From contig NW_004443536.1 of NCBI RefSeq assembly GCF_000330505.1, positions 106,523 through 170,522 of the forward strand: DNA of 64,000 bases. Direction: 5' to 3'. The DNA is from Entamoeba invadens IP1 (lineage: Eukaryota > Evosea > Mastigamoebida > Endamoebidae). The notes beneath the pieces were generated by a model. The model was not told the DNA's origin, made no database searches, and saw nothing but the letters and a program-made list of their open reading frames with translations. Positions within the stretch are counted from its first letter, which is position 1. Every line of letters begins with the position of its first letter. Position numbers and translations under genes: made by a program. Positions 53,125-63,785 of the stretch are shown piece by piece.

Positions 53125-54990
53125 ATGGGTATTTGTCTTGATCATTTTTACTTGTTGAGTGTTGTATTACACTTTGAATACAAAGAAGACTTACAAACAT
53201 TTCTTGGAGTCAACCACAAATGCGAACAAATGATCCATACAATGCGAGTCACCCCGAAACTACAGAACGAGAAATCAGTGATTTGGTTCTTTAAACACTT
53301 TTCCCCAGAGACGTATGACACTCCTATTTATACAGAAAAGGTGATTCCATATCTTTTACAAGTAGATTTGATTCGATCTCCAAATTTGAAAATTTTATTT
53401 AAAAAAGAACTTCTTACCATCGAGACTTTTGACCTTCTAATACCAAAAATCACATCAGGGGTACTTGATTTGTATGGTGAGGGAACATTAAAAAAGGTCA
53501 CACAAATTATCATTTCAAAGGCAAAACAGTTTCAACGACTTGAGAGACTTGAAGGGGACATTACGAGTATAACAGAATTTCTTGTGAATTACACGGAAGG
53601 TGGAAAAAAGCTCAATTATAAGATGCCCAAATTGGTTGTAGTAAATTGTCCACTGTATTTTGAAAATGAAAACGACACAAGTATGAAAGAATGCTTTACA
53701 ACAATAACGAAGTGCATTCCAAACTTTAATAGAACAAAAGTTGTTTGTCAGATTGAGAGCAACACTGATGAATGGAAAGTAGCTGAAGAGCAATTTAAAG
53801 AAATAAACTTTTATTATCACTATTTGAACAATTTGCACAAGAGAAGTGCACTTCTATGTGAAGAAGGTAAGGTGGGCATTAAAGGAGAACTCCAAGAAGA
53901 TGAAAGACTTGAAATGGCATATCCACACGCAATAGAGCAAACATGTGAAAACAATGAAGAATTTCTGACTCAAACTGGACTTCCACAATCAGTCGAAGTG
54001 TTTTATATGAATGGATGTCAGTTTGAAGAACCATTTCTATTAAAAACGGACTTTTTGAATGTGAGGCAACTCTTTTTAAATACTATCAATACAGTCACAT
54101 TTGAGTGTTCATTTTTGAACGTTGAAATTTTGTCGATTATCAATTGTGAAAGACTTCTATTTAAAGAACAATGTGGCCTTCAAAAATTGCGAGTGTTATG
54201 GATTCAATCTTGTGAAGATGTGAAGTTCTACGGCAAGACCACAACTCCATTACAATATATAGGAATTAATATATCACAAGAGATAATTTACCAAAGACAA
54301 GTCGAGGCACTTCGAAAGATTCAAATTGTAGATTCAGGCAATGTTGAGTTAAGTTCTATAACAAGAAGTGAAGACATAGAAGAAGGGAATTTTGTCTTTG
54401 TCAATTTAAACGACATACAAATGAATGGGAAAATTTACGACACATTCAATACAATGAGAAATAATAGAAGTCTTCACTTTGTATCAAAGTCCCTTCACAG
54501 TTTTGTGAATGGAGAAGTTGATATTGATAAAGGAGGTGAATGGGAGTACAAAACCGTGTATAGGACGTTTAATACTAATTTGGAAACAAGTGCTTCGCAT
54601 AGCAATCCATTCGACTACTTTGAAGTTGATATGAAACTCAATCAATTCATTTCTATTGGAGTTGCTGATATATATGAGCACATGAAGAGTCACAAAAGTG
54701 AATCCAATTTGCCATTCAAAGTCTTTAGTTTTTATAGTGAAGACGTTGAAATCGACTTTTGTGAAAATGAAAAAAAAAGGACATTTGGAAATGAAGAGAA
54801 GAAGTCCAACGTCTGTGGGTGTGGGATTATAAATACATCAGAAATTTTCTTTACACAAAATGGAATATTACTGGGAAGGTTTCCAATCAACTTTAAACCT
54901 GACATTCAAGCTATCGTGTTTAACAACAAGATCAGTACTATCAATTGTGGGGAATCGGCATTTCTCTATGATTTGAACTCTCTGGAGTAA
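53125..54990 (+). CDS. SPRY-domain protein with Entamoeba-type N-terminal helical domain
   Basis: The ATG at 53125 gives 621 aa (the frame opens one codon earlier with GTG). The N-terminus, LDHFYLLSVVLHFEYKEDL then FLGVNHKCEQMIHTM, looks like the short F-box-like helical module that begins many Entamoeba repeat proteins. A middle part (about 270-430) has a weak leucine-rich pattern. The C-terminus (about 430-620) fits a SPRY/B30.2 fold: FISIGVADIY, then CGCGIINTSEIFFTQNGILLG. SPRY domains bind protein partners, often as ubiquitin-ligase adaptors. No signal peptide or membrane helix. The SPRY call is moderately confident, the N-terminal call is from family resemblance. Confidence 0.7.
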   Translation: MGICLDHFYLLSVVLHFEYKEDLQTFLGVNHKCEQMIHTMRVTPKLQNEKSVIWFFKHFSPETYDTPIYTEKVIPYLLQVDLIRSPNLKILFKKELLTIETFDLLIPKITSGVLDLYGEGTLKKVTQIIISKAKQFQRLERLEGDITSITEFLVNYTEGGKKLNYKMPKLVVVNCPLYFENENDTSMKECFTTITKCIPNFNRTKVVCQIESNTDEWKVAEEQFKEINFYYHYLNNLHKRSALLCEEGKVGIKGELQEDERLEMAYPHAIEQTCENNEEFLTQTGLPQSVEVFYMNGCQFEEPFLLKTDFLNVRQLFLNTINTVTFECSFLNVEILSIINCERLLFKEQCGLQKLRVLWIQSCEDVKFYGKTTTPLQYIGINISQEIIYQRQVEALRKIQIVDSGNVELSSITRSEDIEEGNFVFVNLNDIQMNGKIYDTFNTMRNNRSLHFVSKSLHSFVNGEVDIDKGGEWEYKTVYRTFNTNLETSASHSNPFDYFEVDMKLNQFISIGVADIYEHMKSHKSESNLPFKVFSFYSEDVEIDFCENEKKRTFGNEEKKSNVCGCGIINTSEIFFTQNGILLGRFPINFKPDIQAIVFNNKISTINCGESAFLYDLNSLE

Positions 54991-55188
54991 GTAATCCTTC
55001 GTTACTTTTAATTATTATTAAATATAATACAAAGAATAAGAGTTTTAGTCTAATACATTATACCTCATTATAATTCGTCATTATATGCTTCGTTAATGAC
55101 TTATTGTATTATTTTTACTAATAATATACCATATTTTAATTATTAAATACGATATATAAAAAGAAATTTAAAAAGAATACAGAACACG

Positions 55189-55410
55189 ATGGGATATACA
55201 ATCAAAGAAGAAAATGGACGGAAAATATACTATGTCAGCCTCAGTAATAATAAAAAAGAAGTAGTTCCAGAGCCATTAGTGTACGGATTACAAACGGGGT
55301 ATATCGACCTTGATTATTGTAGAGATGGTATTTCGAATGAAGAAGCTCAAATGTTCTATGGAGTCGATGCAAAGAAATTAAAGAATATAATAAACGCTTT
55401 CTATGAGTAA
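55189..55410 (+). CDS. Small protein of unknown function (73 aa)
   Basis: ATG 55189 to TAA 55410, ordinary codon use for this genome. Mixed alpha/beta, no signal or membrane segment, ending DAKKLKNIINAFYE. It follows the SPRY gene by 200 bases on the same strand. It is too short to assign; it may be a complete small protein or the first exon of something longer, although no usable GTTTGT donor follows. Confidence 0.45.
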   Translation: MGYTIKEENGRKIYYVSLSNNKKEVVPEPLVYGLQTGYIDLDYCRDGISNEEAQMFYGVDAKKLKNIINAFYE

Positions 55411-55437
55411 GTTTAATACATTAAACTATTAATTATA

Positions 55438-55473
55438 TAATTAATTAATTAATTAATTAATTAATTAATTAAT
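55438..55473. repeat. Simple repeat (ttaa)n
   Basis: Eight to nine tandem copies of a 4-base unit between the 3' ends of two convergent genes. Confidence 0.8.
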
Positions 55474-55590
55474 AAAATTGTTTTTACTATTTGAAATAGT
55501 TTTTATTAACTAAATAAATAAACCACTTTGAAAATCACACAACAGACTGAATTAAATAAAAATCATACACATCACAAAGAAATTCCCCAT

Positions 55591-57809
55591 TCAGGAACAC
55601 CCACTTGTTCCATCAATATTACAAAATTCTCCGCCATCCTCACAAAACCCACACTTTTCATTCGTCTCACACCACCCACATTTATTACTCAAACACGAAT
55701 TTTGATCGCTCTTAGTCTCGCACGACTTGAACGTAATACTCCCATAAGTGACGGGAATGAACCCGGAGCATGTCATCTTGACGGTGACTACAACGGTTGA
55801 GATGTCTGTACTTACTATCCCCCGTATAGTCGGTGACACTGAATTAGGGGTATTACTACTCGGCATGATAACAGCCAAATCCCCTGGTAATGGGACGTCT
55901 GTACTTACTTTTGGGGAGAAGCAATTCCAAGGGGGTGATGAGAAGACCATTGGGGTGATTGGTTCTTTCGGGTTGATCTTTACATAGTACGGCTTGTCCA
56001 TCTCTCGTATTTTGAATGTGCAAAACGCTATTAGTTATTTCCGACCTTCTCTTTATCTCCCAAAAAACAAACGTTGAAACGCAGCAACAACAATCGAAGT
56101 GATGAGAACAAGAACAAGTGCAATCAAGAATGTCACTACAGTGAATCCAAATCTCCATTTACACGCTTTTGACATCGTAAGTACATATACACAAACCCCT
56201 ACACCTGAATAAAACATGACAAATGCAGCAGTCAATATCAATCCACCAAACCCTAACACCGTCGATATAATAAACGATATGTGTATTAACACTACTATCC
56301 CAAACCATACAAAGAACTGTGACTTCTTCCACGTCACTTTCATCACTCGGAAAATCAAAAAGTCCTTCAATTTCTTCCTCTGCGCTATCACTACCGTCCA
56401 CAACACTATCGTCAAGATCACTAACACTCCCAACGTGAAGAACAAATACGGGACAAAGAATGGTAACACTATCGAAAAGATCGAAAACACTATAGCAAGC
56501 ATTAACACAACTATAGGTGGGCCAAAGACCTCAAAGGACACTATCTTCCCTTCATTCTGTTTCTCAACTAAAATATTCTTCCCATGTTCTTGCATTAAGA
56601 CTTGTAACTGCCCAACAGCGTCTTCAACAATTTTACTCATCTCAAAATATTCCTCTTTCGACGTCTGTTCAAGACTTATTGTGTTCTCGTGAATACTTTT
56701 TAACGCTTCAACTATGTAGGGGATCACCCCTAAGTAATCAACAGACAATTGTCCGCCATCATCCTTCTGAACGATCTCGGGAATCACTTCCTCAACTTCT
56801 TGTGCGATGAACCCATACTTCATCTTCGTCGCATCAGTCTTATACGCAAACTTCCGCCCTACAAGTCCAGTCACACTCTTTAACGCGTCTTCTATCCGTT
56901 TGATGTCCGTTTTACTCCGCGCATCCGACCGCACCAAATACCCGTTCTCCGCAAAGATCTCCCCAAACACGTGTAACCGCCTCAGTTGTTCTGTGATTTG
57001 TTCGATTTTGATGAAGTCGGGTTCTCCCGTCTGATTTTGGATGTTTTGTAATTGGAATGTCTCCATCTCGGTCATTTGTCCCAATGGATTGAGTGGATTG
57101 AATTGATTCATTTGATTCAATTGATTCAATTGAAGTGTTTGTCCAATTTGTGTTTCATTAGCTTGGTAGTTCTGTGTGGTGCCTTGAATTGGATTAGGGG
57201 ACTCCGTATGAGTGATCCCCGACTCCGTTTGTCCAAGCAGTTGACTCTGTAAAAATGCAAAGGGGTAGTCTTGTGGCGAACTTGGCGCTGAAATGTTTTC
57301 CTCGACGTTCTTCGAGGAACTTTCTTCGTGCGTGTCGGTATTCAAATGTGGCGCAGAACTCTCCGAGTTCTTCTCTTTCGGTTGAGTCTTCTCAACTAGT
57401 TGTAACATGTACTTCTCACATACACTCTTCATCGGCGTTTTGTTCGCAGTCTTCTTAAACGCAGTTTTCGGATACAAGTCGGGAAATTGTTGTGTGTAAT
57501 ACGCTCGCAAATGCGCGTCCCAGACGTGTGCGTAGCAATTGAACCTATTTAATTAACGAGTTGTTTTTTATGTACGCCATGTTCAATACAAGGGAAATTA
57601 ACACAATAAATGGTATTTAACGAGTTGTTGATTTGGTAGTTAAAATTAGTTTTGTTTATGAAATGAACAAACCGTGTTTTTAAGGGTTCGTTGCAATTGG
57701 GAAAGACACATTTCCAGTTTTTCTTGCGCAATTTTTGAGTTCGTGGAATGTCATCGGAGTCGACTAAAAGCACTTTTTCTTGATCGATTTCATTGTTTTG
57801 TTCTTGCAT
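55591..57809 (-). CDS. Membrane-tethered C2H2 zinc-finger protein with S74/MYRF-like self-cleaving domain (two introns)
   Basis: Exons 57809-57673, 57544-56073 and 56027-55591 (minus) join in frame to 681 aa; introns are 128 and 45 bases, both GTTTGT to TAG. The first junction completes a C2H2 finger, Cys34-x4-Cys39-x12-His52-x4-His57, split by the intron. A Gln/Asn-rich, probably disordered region (about 90-225) follows. Residues about 235-330 form an intramolecular-chaperone auto-processing (peptidase S74) domain: LVRSDARSKTDIKRIEDAL, YGFIAQEVEEVIPEIV and LSVDYLGVIPYIVEAL. Ser252 and Lys257 have the Ser-x4-Lys spacing of the MYRF catalytic dyad. A coiled coil leads to about five membrane helices (about 385-535). 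The second junction adds a Cys-rich, PSI-like lumenal tail (CLSNKCGWCETNEKCGFCED). Inferred role: a membrane-bound transcription factor released by self-cleavage. Confidence 0.8.
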
Positions 57810-58921
57810 GTGCTTTCGCTATTTTTTAGTTTTGTTTTTTAATCAAAAAATGTATAGTTTATTTATGGTTTCACTATTATTCTTTTATTAAACGATCTGT
57901 CTGTTTTGGAATACAGTTTTGTAACACAAAATGTGTGCCCATATTGAATTTTAAATGGTTTATACTTGATTTTAATATAGTAAAACTGTAATTGTAAGTA
58001 ACAATTTGGGAATTGAGATTAATTAATTAAAAAAAAGGCAAAAAAATAAAAGTCAAGCCTCTGTGATTTTTGGAATTTATATTTTTGGGTTTGTTGTTAA
58101 AAAAATCCACTAATATTATTAAAAAAGTAATAAAAAACTCAAATTTTTTAATATTTAGTTCCACAAATGCCCGCTTTTGTTGGGAATTGTTTTTGTTTTA
58201 TTATATTTTGAATTTGTGTGAAAATTCTTATTTTTCATTTTTTTAAAATTCTTTGTCATTCCAAAAAAGTATTATATTTATAATATAAACATACTTTAAT
58301 TATAGTTTTGGTGACATTTATTTTTTTATTTTTTTTATTTTTTTTGAAAAAATCTTTTTGTTATTAATTGTCTACTTTAACCTATTTCATATTTTTACCT
58401 CAAATGTTCTTAAAGTATTAGAATTATTATTAATTAATAACTTTTTCTACATTAAAAATACAAAATAAAATATATTAATTATACTATAAACACTCCGAAA
58501 ACATTGTTTCATAATTTTTACCGAGTTTCAACATTTTTTTCTGATTATTTTTATTTTTTAAACTGATTATGTATATTTTTTTGTCGAATGGACAACATTT
58601 TTAAACAGACTTCTTAATTTTTAAAATTTAAAAAAACTGATTTTTATAATTAAATTATTAATTAAAAATTATTCGTAATTTTACGAATAATTTTTTTGAA
58701 CCATAATTCGACTTATAATTTATAATTTATAATTTATAAATAATAAATAATAAATAGTAAATTATTTATTGTAATAAATAAAAACGTTATATATATCATT
58801 TATTATAGTATATCAAAACCATTTTTCAAACCAACACCCCACTCAAACATAACGATTGGAATAGTATATTTGTTATAAAAAGTACTATTTTAAAACTATT
58901 AAACTAATTAGAACACCACGA
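57810..58921. other. 1.1-kb AT-rich divergent spacer
   Basis: Separates the divergent MYRF-like and glycosyltransferase-like genes. No gene is seen. It includes a 15-base-arm palindrome and a short (ataattt)-type tandem repeat at about 58710-58740. Confidence 0.5.
58664..58695. repeat. Perfect palindrome with 15-base arms
   Basis: Arm 58664-58678 (aaaaattattcgtaa) is the exact complement of 58681-58695, with a 2-base loop. It can form a hairpin or cruciform. No coding context. Confidence 0.7.
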
Positions 58922-59986
58922 ATGAGTGTGCTTCACTACGTCGAGTGTGTGTCGTTGATTCTTTTTTTGATCGGCGCTTTCTTCAATTTAATTATTTTAT
59001 TCAACCACCGCAATTATGTTGATACCACGACGAGTATCTACTTCAAGGAATACATTCCTCCTTCAACCCTTCCCGACGGTCCCTATACATATCCACATCC
59101 TTCCTATGTCTCTCCCGAGCTTAACTTATCTTCTTTCAATTATGAAGGAACCTGTGGCGAAGTTTTTAAATATCGTCCAAACAACAAGCGTGACTTGTGG
59201 TTGACGACGTACAGTTTTGAGTGGCAATGGACGTGGATGCGGTATCGACATGATGTCTTGTTATCCTTTTCTTTAGCCCAAGCGGTTATTCCAAATGCGG
59301 ACCGTGTCTTAATATTAATGTCGGAGCCTCCTTCGCGGTGGTTTGTGAATGAGCTTGAGAATTTAGGTGTCATAGTTTTGAAGCGTCCCTTTAAGCGTGT
59401 TGGTCAGTCACATGTATCCCAGCGTATATTTGCTTGGCGTGAGTATTTAGAAGAGCACAAACAAGATTATGATCGTGTCGTTATTTCCGACTTTCGTGAC
59501 TTTGTTTTCTTCAACGATGGCTTCGCAACTTTCAATGAGTCCGATTTAGTCTTTGCAACAGAGTGTATGGAACCGGGCAGACGATGTATGAAGTTCGACC
59601 AAGATGCTAATTACAACTTCATGGGGCAAAGCTTTGGCTATAAAGCGGCTGATGAATACAAGAACAACAATTCCATCGTAATCAACATGGGGACGACTTT
59701 CGGCGGAACTCAAAAGGTCATCGCCTACTTACAGACTCAAGAAAAGTACATCGACAAGGCTTTGTGGCACAAATGGGGCCATGACCAAGCAGTTCACAAC
59801 GTGTTATATTACTCCGGAATTTACTCCCCCCTCAACCCTAAAATCGAAAAGTGCACACAACGGCTCTGTTTCGGTGATTTAAAGATCGTCTACGACGACA
59901 AACGAAAGTCTCTGTATACCAAACAAACTGGCTGTTCTCCTGTGATGCGGCATAAAGTGGAAGGGGGAAAATTCAGGCTCGCTTAA
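58922..59986 (+). CDS. Type II membrane protein, putative glycosyltransferase-like
   Basis: Intronless, 354 aa from ATG 58922. A single N-terminal hydrophobic segment (about 8-27) without a cleavage site suggests a type II, probably Golgi, membrane protein. The lumenal part has VVISDFRDFVFFNDGF (about 188-203), an Asp-x-Arg-Asp pattern with flanking strands as found near the metal/nucleotide-sugar site of several GT-A-type families, and a later NNSIVINMGTTFGG plus GHDQAVHN, which resembles the end of such folds (GxxxxDQ). The family itself I cannot name. It may modify surface glycoproteins or the glycoconjugate coat. Alternative: a non-catalytic lumenal protein. Confidence 0.6.
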   Translation: MSVLHYVECVSLILFLIGAFFNLIILFNHRNYVDTTTSIYFKEYIPPSTLPDGPYTYPHPSYVSPELNLSSFNYEGTCGEVFKYRPNNKRDLWLTTYSFEWQWTWMRYRHDVLLSFSLAQAVIPNADRVLILMSEPPSRWFVNELENLGVIVLKRPFKRVGQSHVSQRIFAWREYLEEHKQDYDRVVISDFRDFVFFNDGFATFNESDLVFATECMEPGRRCMKFDQDANYNFMGQSFGYKAADEYKNNNSIVINMGTTFGGTQKVIAYLQTQEKYIDKALWHKWGHDQAVHNVLYYSGIYSPLNPKIEKCTQRLCFGDLKIVYDDKRKSLYTKQTGCSPVMRHKVEGGKFRLA

Positions 59987-60060
59987 TTATAATTTTATAG
60001 CTTTGATTACCTTTCATAGACATTTTGAAGAACATGTGACCAATGCTAACAATGAACAAC

Positions 60061-61737
60061 TTAATTCTGGAATAATCTGCGCTTGCAGTCAGTCTGTTTA
60101 ACCTTCTGAAATGAAATAACCTTTGTGGTATTCAATACATTAATAATATGTTTCCCTGGCGCGTCTTTGACAGACGCAATGTTCCCAAGTGCTTCGATGA
60201 AGTTCATTAATTCATTCCCAAGACTCAACTCAAATTGATCAAAAGGTATCCCCTTCCCAATATCCTTTCCTCCAACACTCCATAGACATTTCCCATTCAT
60301 TTGCAACAGCCCTACCCAACTCCCGTTCTCACAATCCATCCCAACACTCTTCAAACAAAACCACGGAATTTCTACACGCACAATTTGTTCGTTGTCTTTG
60401 AATTTGATTTGTATCGAGAATTTGAACTTTGTCTCAATGACTATTTTGACCATCCCAATCTTGTTATTAACTACACTGTTCTCTCCATTATAAAGTAACA
60501 CACCACATCGAAACTCACGAAGCACATAACGTTCCTCACTCATAGGACGGAACATTACCACGTCAGTCCGCTCTTGTTTTTTGCCCACCGCAATTTTATC
60601 TCGTGGAGTCAATAAAGCAATCGACTGTTTAATCAGGGGCGTGTTCTTCACTTCAAGGATTCGCGTGAACGAGTCAAGCACGTCGAGAATTTCTCTGAAC
60701 GTTGGGCGGTTGTCGTAGTGTTGCGCAGTGCATGTCTGAATGAGCATTGAAACGTCACCGTCGCACTGTGGCGGTACAGTTGGTCTGAGCATAGTTGCGT
60801 CCGAACTGACTTGGTTCATTAAAGCGAGTGGCCTTTGCAGGAGTTGTGGGTACTCGCTATACGGTGCTGCGTACTTTTTAGTATAGACTTTATAGATGAC
60901 TTCCCAGAATACAATACCAAATGAGTAGATATCACTCTTCATCTTCTTGTCTAATGGGAGTTTGTGGAAACAGACGACATCAATTGATTCAGGAGAACAG
61001 TAGCCGGGGGTTCCTCTTATCATTCTTTTCTGTGCGTTTTGATAGACATTCTCATTCATAAAAAAGGATAACCCAAAATCTGTTATCTTGACCGTCCCAT
61101 CACTGCTGACAAGCAAATTCTCTGATTTCAAGTCCAAGTGTAATATAGGAGGGTTGTGTGAGTGGAGGTATAACATCCCCGTTGAGATCTGTTTCATGAT
61201 ATCCAGTCCACGTTTGAAAGTGATGTCGTTTGCCTCTAAATAACTCCGTAGAGTCCCATTTGCGACGTATTCGGTTAGAATAGCGCGAAAAGGTACAATC
61301 ACGCACGCTTTAAAGAACGCGACGATATTGTCGTGTGACAAAGAACTTAACACTGACATTTCGGTCATAAACTGTTCGTTCTCGTTCGGCGTCATTTGCT
61401 GGTTTTTTAATACTTTAATGGCGACTCTTTGGAACCGGGAGTTTTTATATTTCGATGGTAAAGACGACTGAAACACAATGCCAAACGACCCTTCGCCTAT
61501 TAACTCGCCACGTCGTTGATAATCGGCAACTTCCTCCGGACTTATTAACGCGTTCTGTGATTGTAAATAACTGAACGACTCGAGTGCTTGTTGTGGAGGT
61601 GCGTTTGGGAGTAACACTGTATCGAGGGGTTGTGTTGTCTGTTGGAGTGACAGTAGTGACGTCAAGTTAGCTGTTCGTGTCGGTGCCATGAACGTGAAAA
61701 CGTCCGACAAGAGTTGTGTGTTTCCTTCTCCATACAT
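60061..61737 (-). CDS. Soluble TKL-type protein kinase with unknown C-terminal domain
   Basis: Intronless 558-aa protein from the minus-strand ATG at 61737. A Gln/Ser/Thr-rich N-terminal leader (about 1-70) precedes a kinase domain (about 76-355): GEGSFGIVF, VAIKVL, HLDLKSENLL (HRD is HLD, catalytic Asp kept), DFGLSF and GTPGYCSPES, then DIYSFGIVFWEV. The TKL-like features are the SDIYSFGIVFWE segment and RPTFREILDVL end. There is no signal peptide or membrane helix, so it is cytosolic. Residues about 400-545 form a beta-rich domain (VRVEIPWFCLKSVGMD, LLQMNGKCLWSVGG) that I do not recognise; it could be a lipid- or protein-binding module. Confidence 0.85.
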   Translation of the reverse strand: MYGEGNTQLLSDVFTFMAPTRTANLTSLLSLQQTTQPLDTVLLPNAPPQQALESFSYLQSQNALISPEEVADYQRRGELIGEGSFGIVFQSSLPSKYKNSRFQRVAIKVLKNQQMTPNENEQFMTEMSVLSSLSHDNIVAFFKACVIVPFRAILTEYVANGTLRSYLEANDITFKRGLDIMKQISTGMLYLHSHNPPILHLDLKSENLLVSSDGTVKITDFGLSFFMNENVYQNAQKRMIRGTPGYCSPESIDVVCFHKLPLDKKMKSDIYSFGIVFWEVIYKVYTKKYAAPYSEYPQLLQRPLALMNQVSSDATMLRPTVPPQCDGDVSMLIQTCTAQHYDNRPTFREILDVLDSFTRILEVKNTPLIKQSIALLTPRDKIAVGKKQERTDVVMFRPMSEERYVLREFRCGVLLYNGENSVVNNKIGMVKIVIETKFKFSIQIKFKDNEQIVRVEIPWFCLKSVGMDCENGSWVGLLQMNGKCLWSVGGKDIGKGIPFDQFELSLGNELMNFIEALGNIASVKDAPGKHIINVLNTTKVISFQKVKQTDCKRRLFQN

Positions 61738-61899
61738 TTTATCTCTTTATCAAGTTTCTCTTTCCACACCTCCCTCAAAGATTGCATTCGTATAGTTCTA
61801 ATTAACTAATCACTAACTATCTCAAAAAATCAGTAAGGAAAGACACAAGAGTTATATTATATAGCATTTTTATTATAAATTACTAATAAAAACTTCACA

Positions 61900-63655
61900 T
61901 CAATTCAATAGATCCATTTCAAGGTCGTCCCTCTTCTTCTTCTTAAGGAAGAACGACACGGCTATGGAGATTCCCCACCCGACACAAAACGCCCAAGCAG
62001 CGAAGTAATTGAATATAGCGACGAAGTTATATCCGAGTTGATTAATGAGTGCGATGTATCCTGTTCGACTTAGCATACACATTTCGACTGGAGCTTGAAG
62101 ACTACATTGGATTGTCTCTTGATCAATTGAGTACTTCTGATTGCCAAAGGTGGAATAGATAGGAGCGAAATAATATAAAAGGTTGAGGAAAGCATACGTA
62201 GCGAATGTGACTATGACCCCTGTTGCTAGTAAACCTTGTGGCCATGTTTCTTTTACTTTGACTTCGAAGAGTTGAATACAAAAAATTCGCACATCGATTT
62301 TGACTATCCCATTCAATGTGGAGAAGATAACAAATCCTATTAAGATACCATACAAAAGATAATCTAATGGGAAGAACATCCCCAACATCCGCAGCGCCAT
62401 ATCAATTGGATTTAAACTATTTGGATCATCAAGAACAAAGCCACAAGTGATTCCACAACTGCTCTTGACTATCGAAACTACTAAACTAATTAACAGCGAG
62501 ACTATTATAACAGCACCAAGTAACGTAAAAACTAATCCAAAGAAAATCCCAAACCCCCGCGTCTTCACTTTTAATAAGGAAATCCATGAATCTCTCCCTT
62601 CTACCTTCTCTTGTGCCCGCCGTAACTTCTTCTCATATACACGAAGCTGTCCTAACCGTCGCCGTGTCTTCACATCTTTCGGTCTCCCAGTCTTAGCATC
62701 GCTGTGCCGTTTTATCTCATCAATTTCTCTCTCAATCTTCTCAAGACGTTCATAGATCGCGGAAGACGCTTCCGCGTCGTCTTGTTGTCCTTTTAACAAT
62801 GAGATCCCAGCGTCCGCCATACCATATACCGTGTACGTCAACAGAAACAGAAACCCAAAGATAGTGATACACGCGTGAAGAAACTGAAACCCCCGTTCAA
62901 ACCAATTGGTCGGTAGAATGGCACTCTCCCATTTCTCAATTGGCGTCAACTCCTCCGACGTTGTGCTCGAAAGGTGGGGAATCGTTGTGGTGAATGGAAC
63001 AAATATCCCAATGATGTAGATGCCAAAGATTATCACGCCACTAATAAAGGCAAAGCGAACTACTTTGAAGATCCGCTGCCATATAGACTTCTTCTTCTCG
63101 TCTTCGTCATAATCTTCGACGTAAAAGAATGCGTAGGGAACTACACACGTCACACATAACAAACTCAGTAACTCAAACACTACAGGTCAATACTATAGTA
63201 TTATATAGTATTATATAGTATTATATAGTATTATATAGTATTATATAGTATTATTATAGTATTATTATAGTATTATTATAGTATTATTATAGTATTATTA
63301 TAGTATTATTATAGTATTATTATATAATTATATCATAATTATACTTTGAAGTATAATTATTCATGTATAATAAATATATTAATTATATAACTAACAAACA
63401 ATAGTAAAAGATCGAAGTGGTCAAAGTCGAAGCATCACCGGCAACTCGATTCTCGGGCTTCGTGGATACAGCAGAGTATATGTCAATGGGAATAATCACT
63501 AACAATGAGGTCACCAATGAAAAGCTCACTACAGTTATTATGTTCGATAAAAGACTCTTGTCGTAGGTGTCTTGATAATGTCGAACCCACAATACACAAG
63601 CACACACAGTGAGAGAAACTACTATGGCCCCTACAAGAAGAACAACCCAAATCAT
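61900..63655 (-). CDS. LMBD1/LMBR1-like multi-pass membrane protein (one intron)
   Basis: Exons 63655-63400 and 63179-61900 (minus) join in frame across a 220-base intron (GTTTGT to TAG), giving 511 aa, close to LMBD1 size. The junction reads SIFYYLFELLSLLC. N-terminal helices carry VWVRHYQDTYDKSLLSNIIT and SLLVIIPIDIYSAVS, matching the LMBD1 segment with the xPVDIF motif. Then come VPYAFFYVEDYDEDE, a helix ending TVYGMADAGISLLKG, a charged loop with a coiled coil (about 225-275), and more helices; about nine in total. LMBD1 in animals works in lysosomal cobalamin export and receptor traffic. The exact substrate here is unknown. Confidence 0.8.
63199..63314. repeat. Intronic minisatellite, 10-bp then 11-bp units
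   Basis: Five exact copies of tattatatag (63199-63248) run straight into six exact copies of tattattatag (63249-63314). The array lies inside the intron of the LMBD1-like gene. The 11-bp unit is the 10-bp unit with one extra base, so one array probably arose from the other. Confidence 0.95.
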
Positions 63656-63785
63656 CTCCTTTCAAATGTCACACATTTTTCAGTTCGAGGAAGTTCTCGT
63701 TTTTGTTCCTCTTTCACTTTTTCATCAATAAAGACTCGAACGTGGGAATAACATTTTGAAAAACAAAATGTGGATATAACATTAT

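Noticed and set aside
57549..57672. C-terminal part of an 86-codon frame upstream of the MYRF-like exon
   Set aside because: It is intron sequence; only 57673-57809 is coding, and splicing restores the C2H2 finger.
63199..63314. CRISPR-like array
   Set aside because: Repeats are 10-11 bases with no spacers, in a eukaryotic intron. It is a minisatellite.
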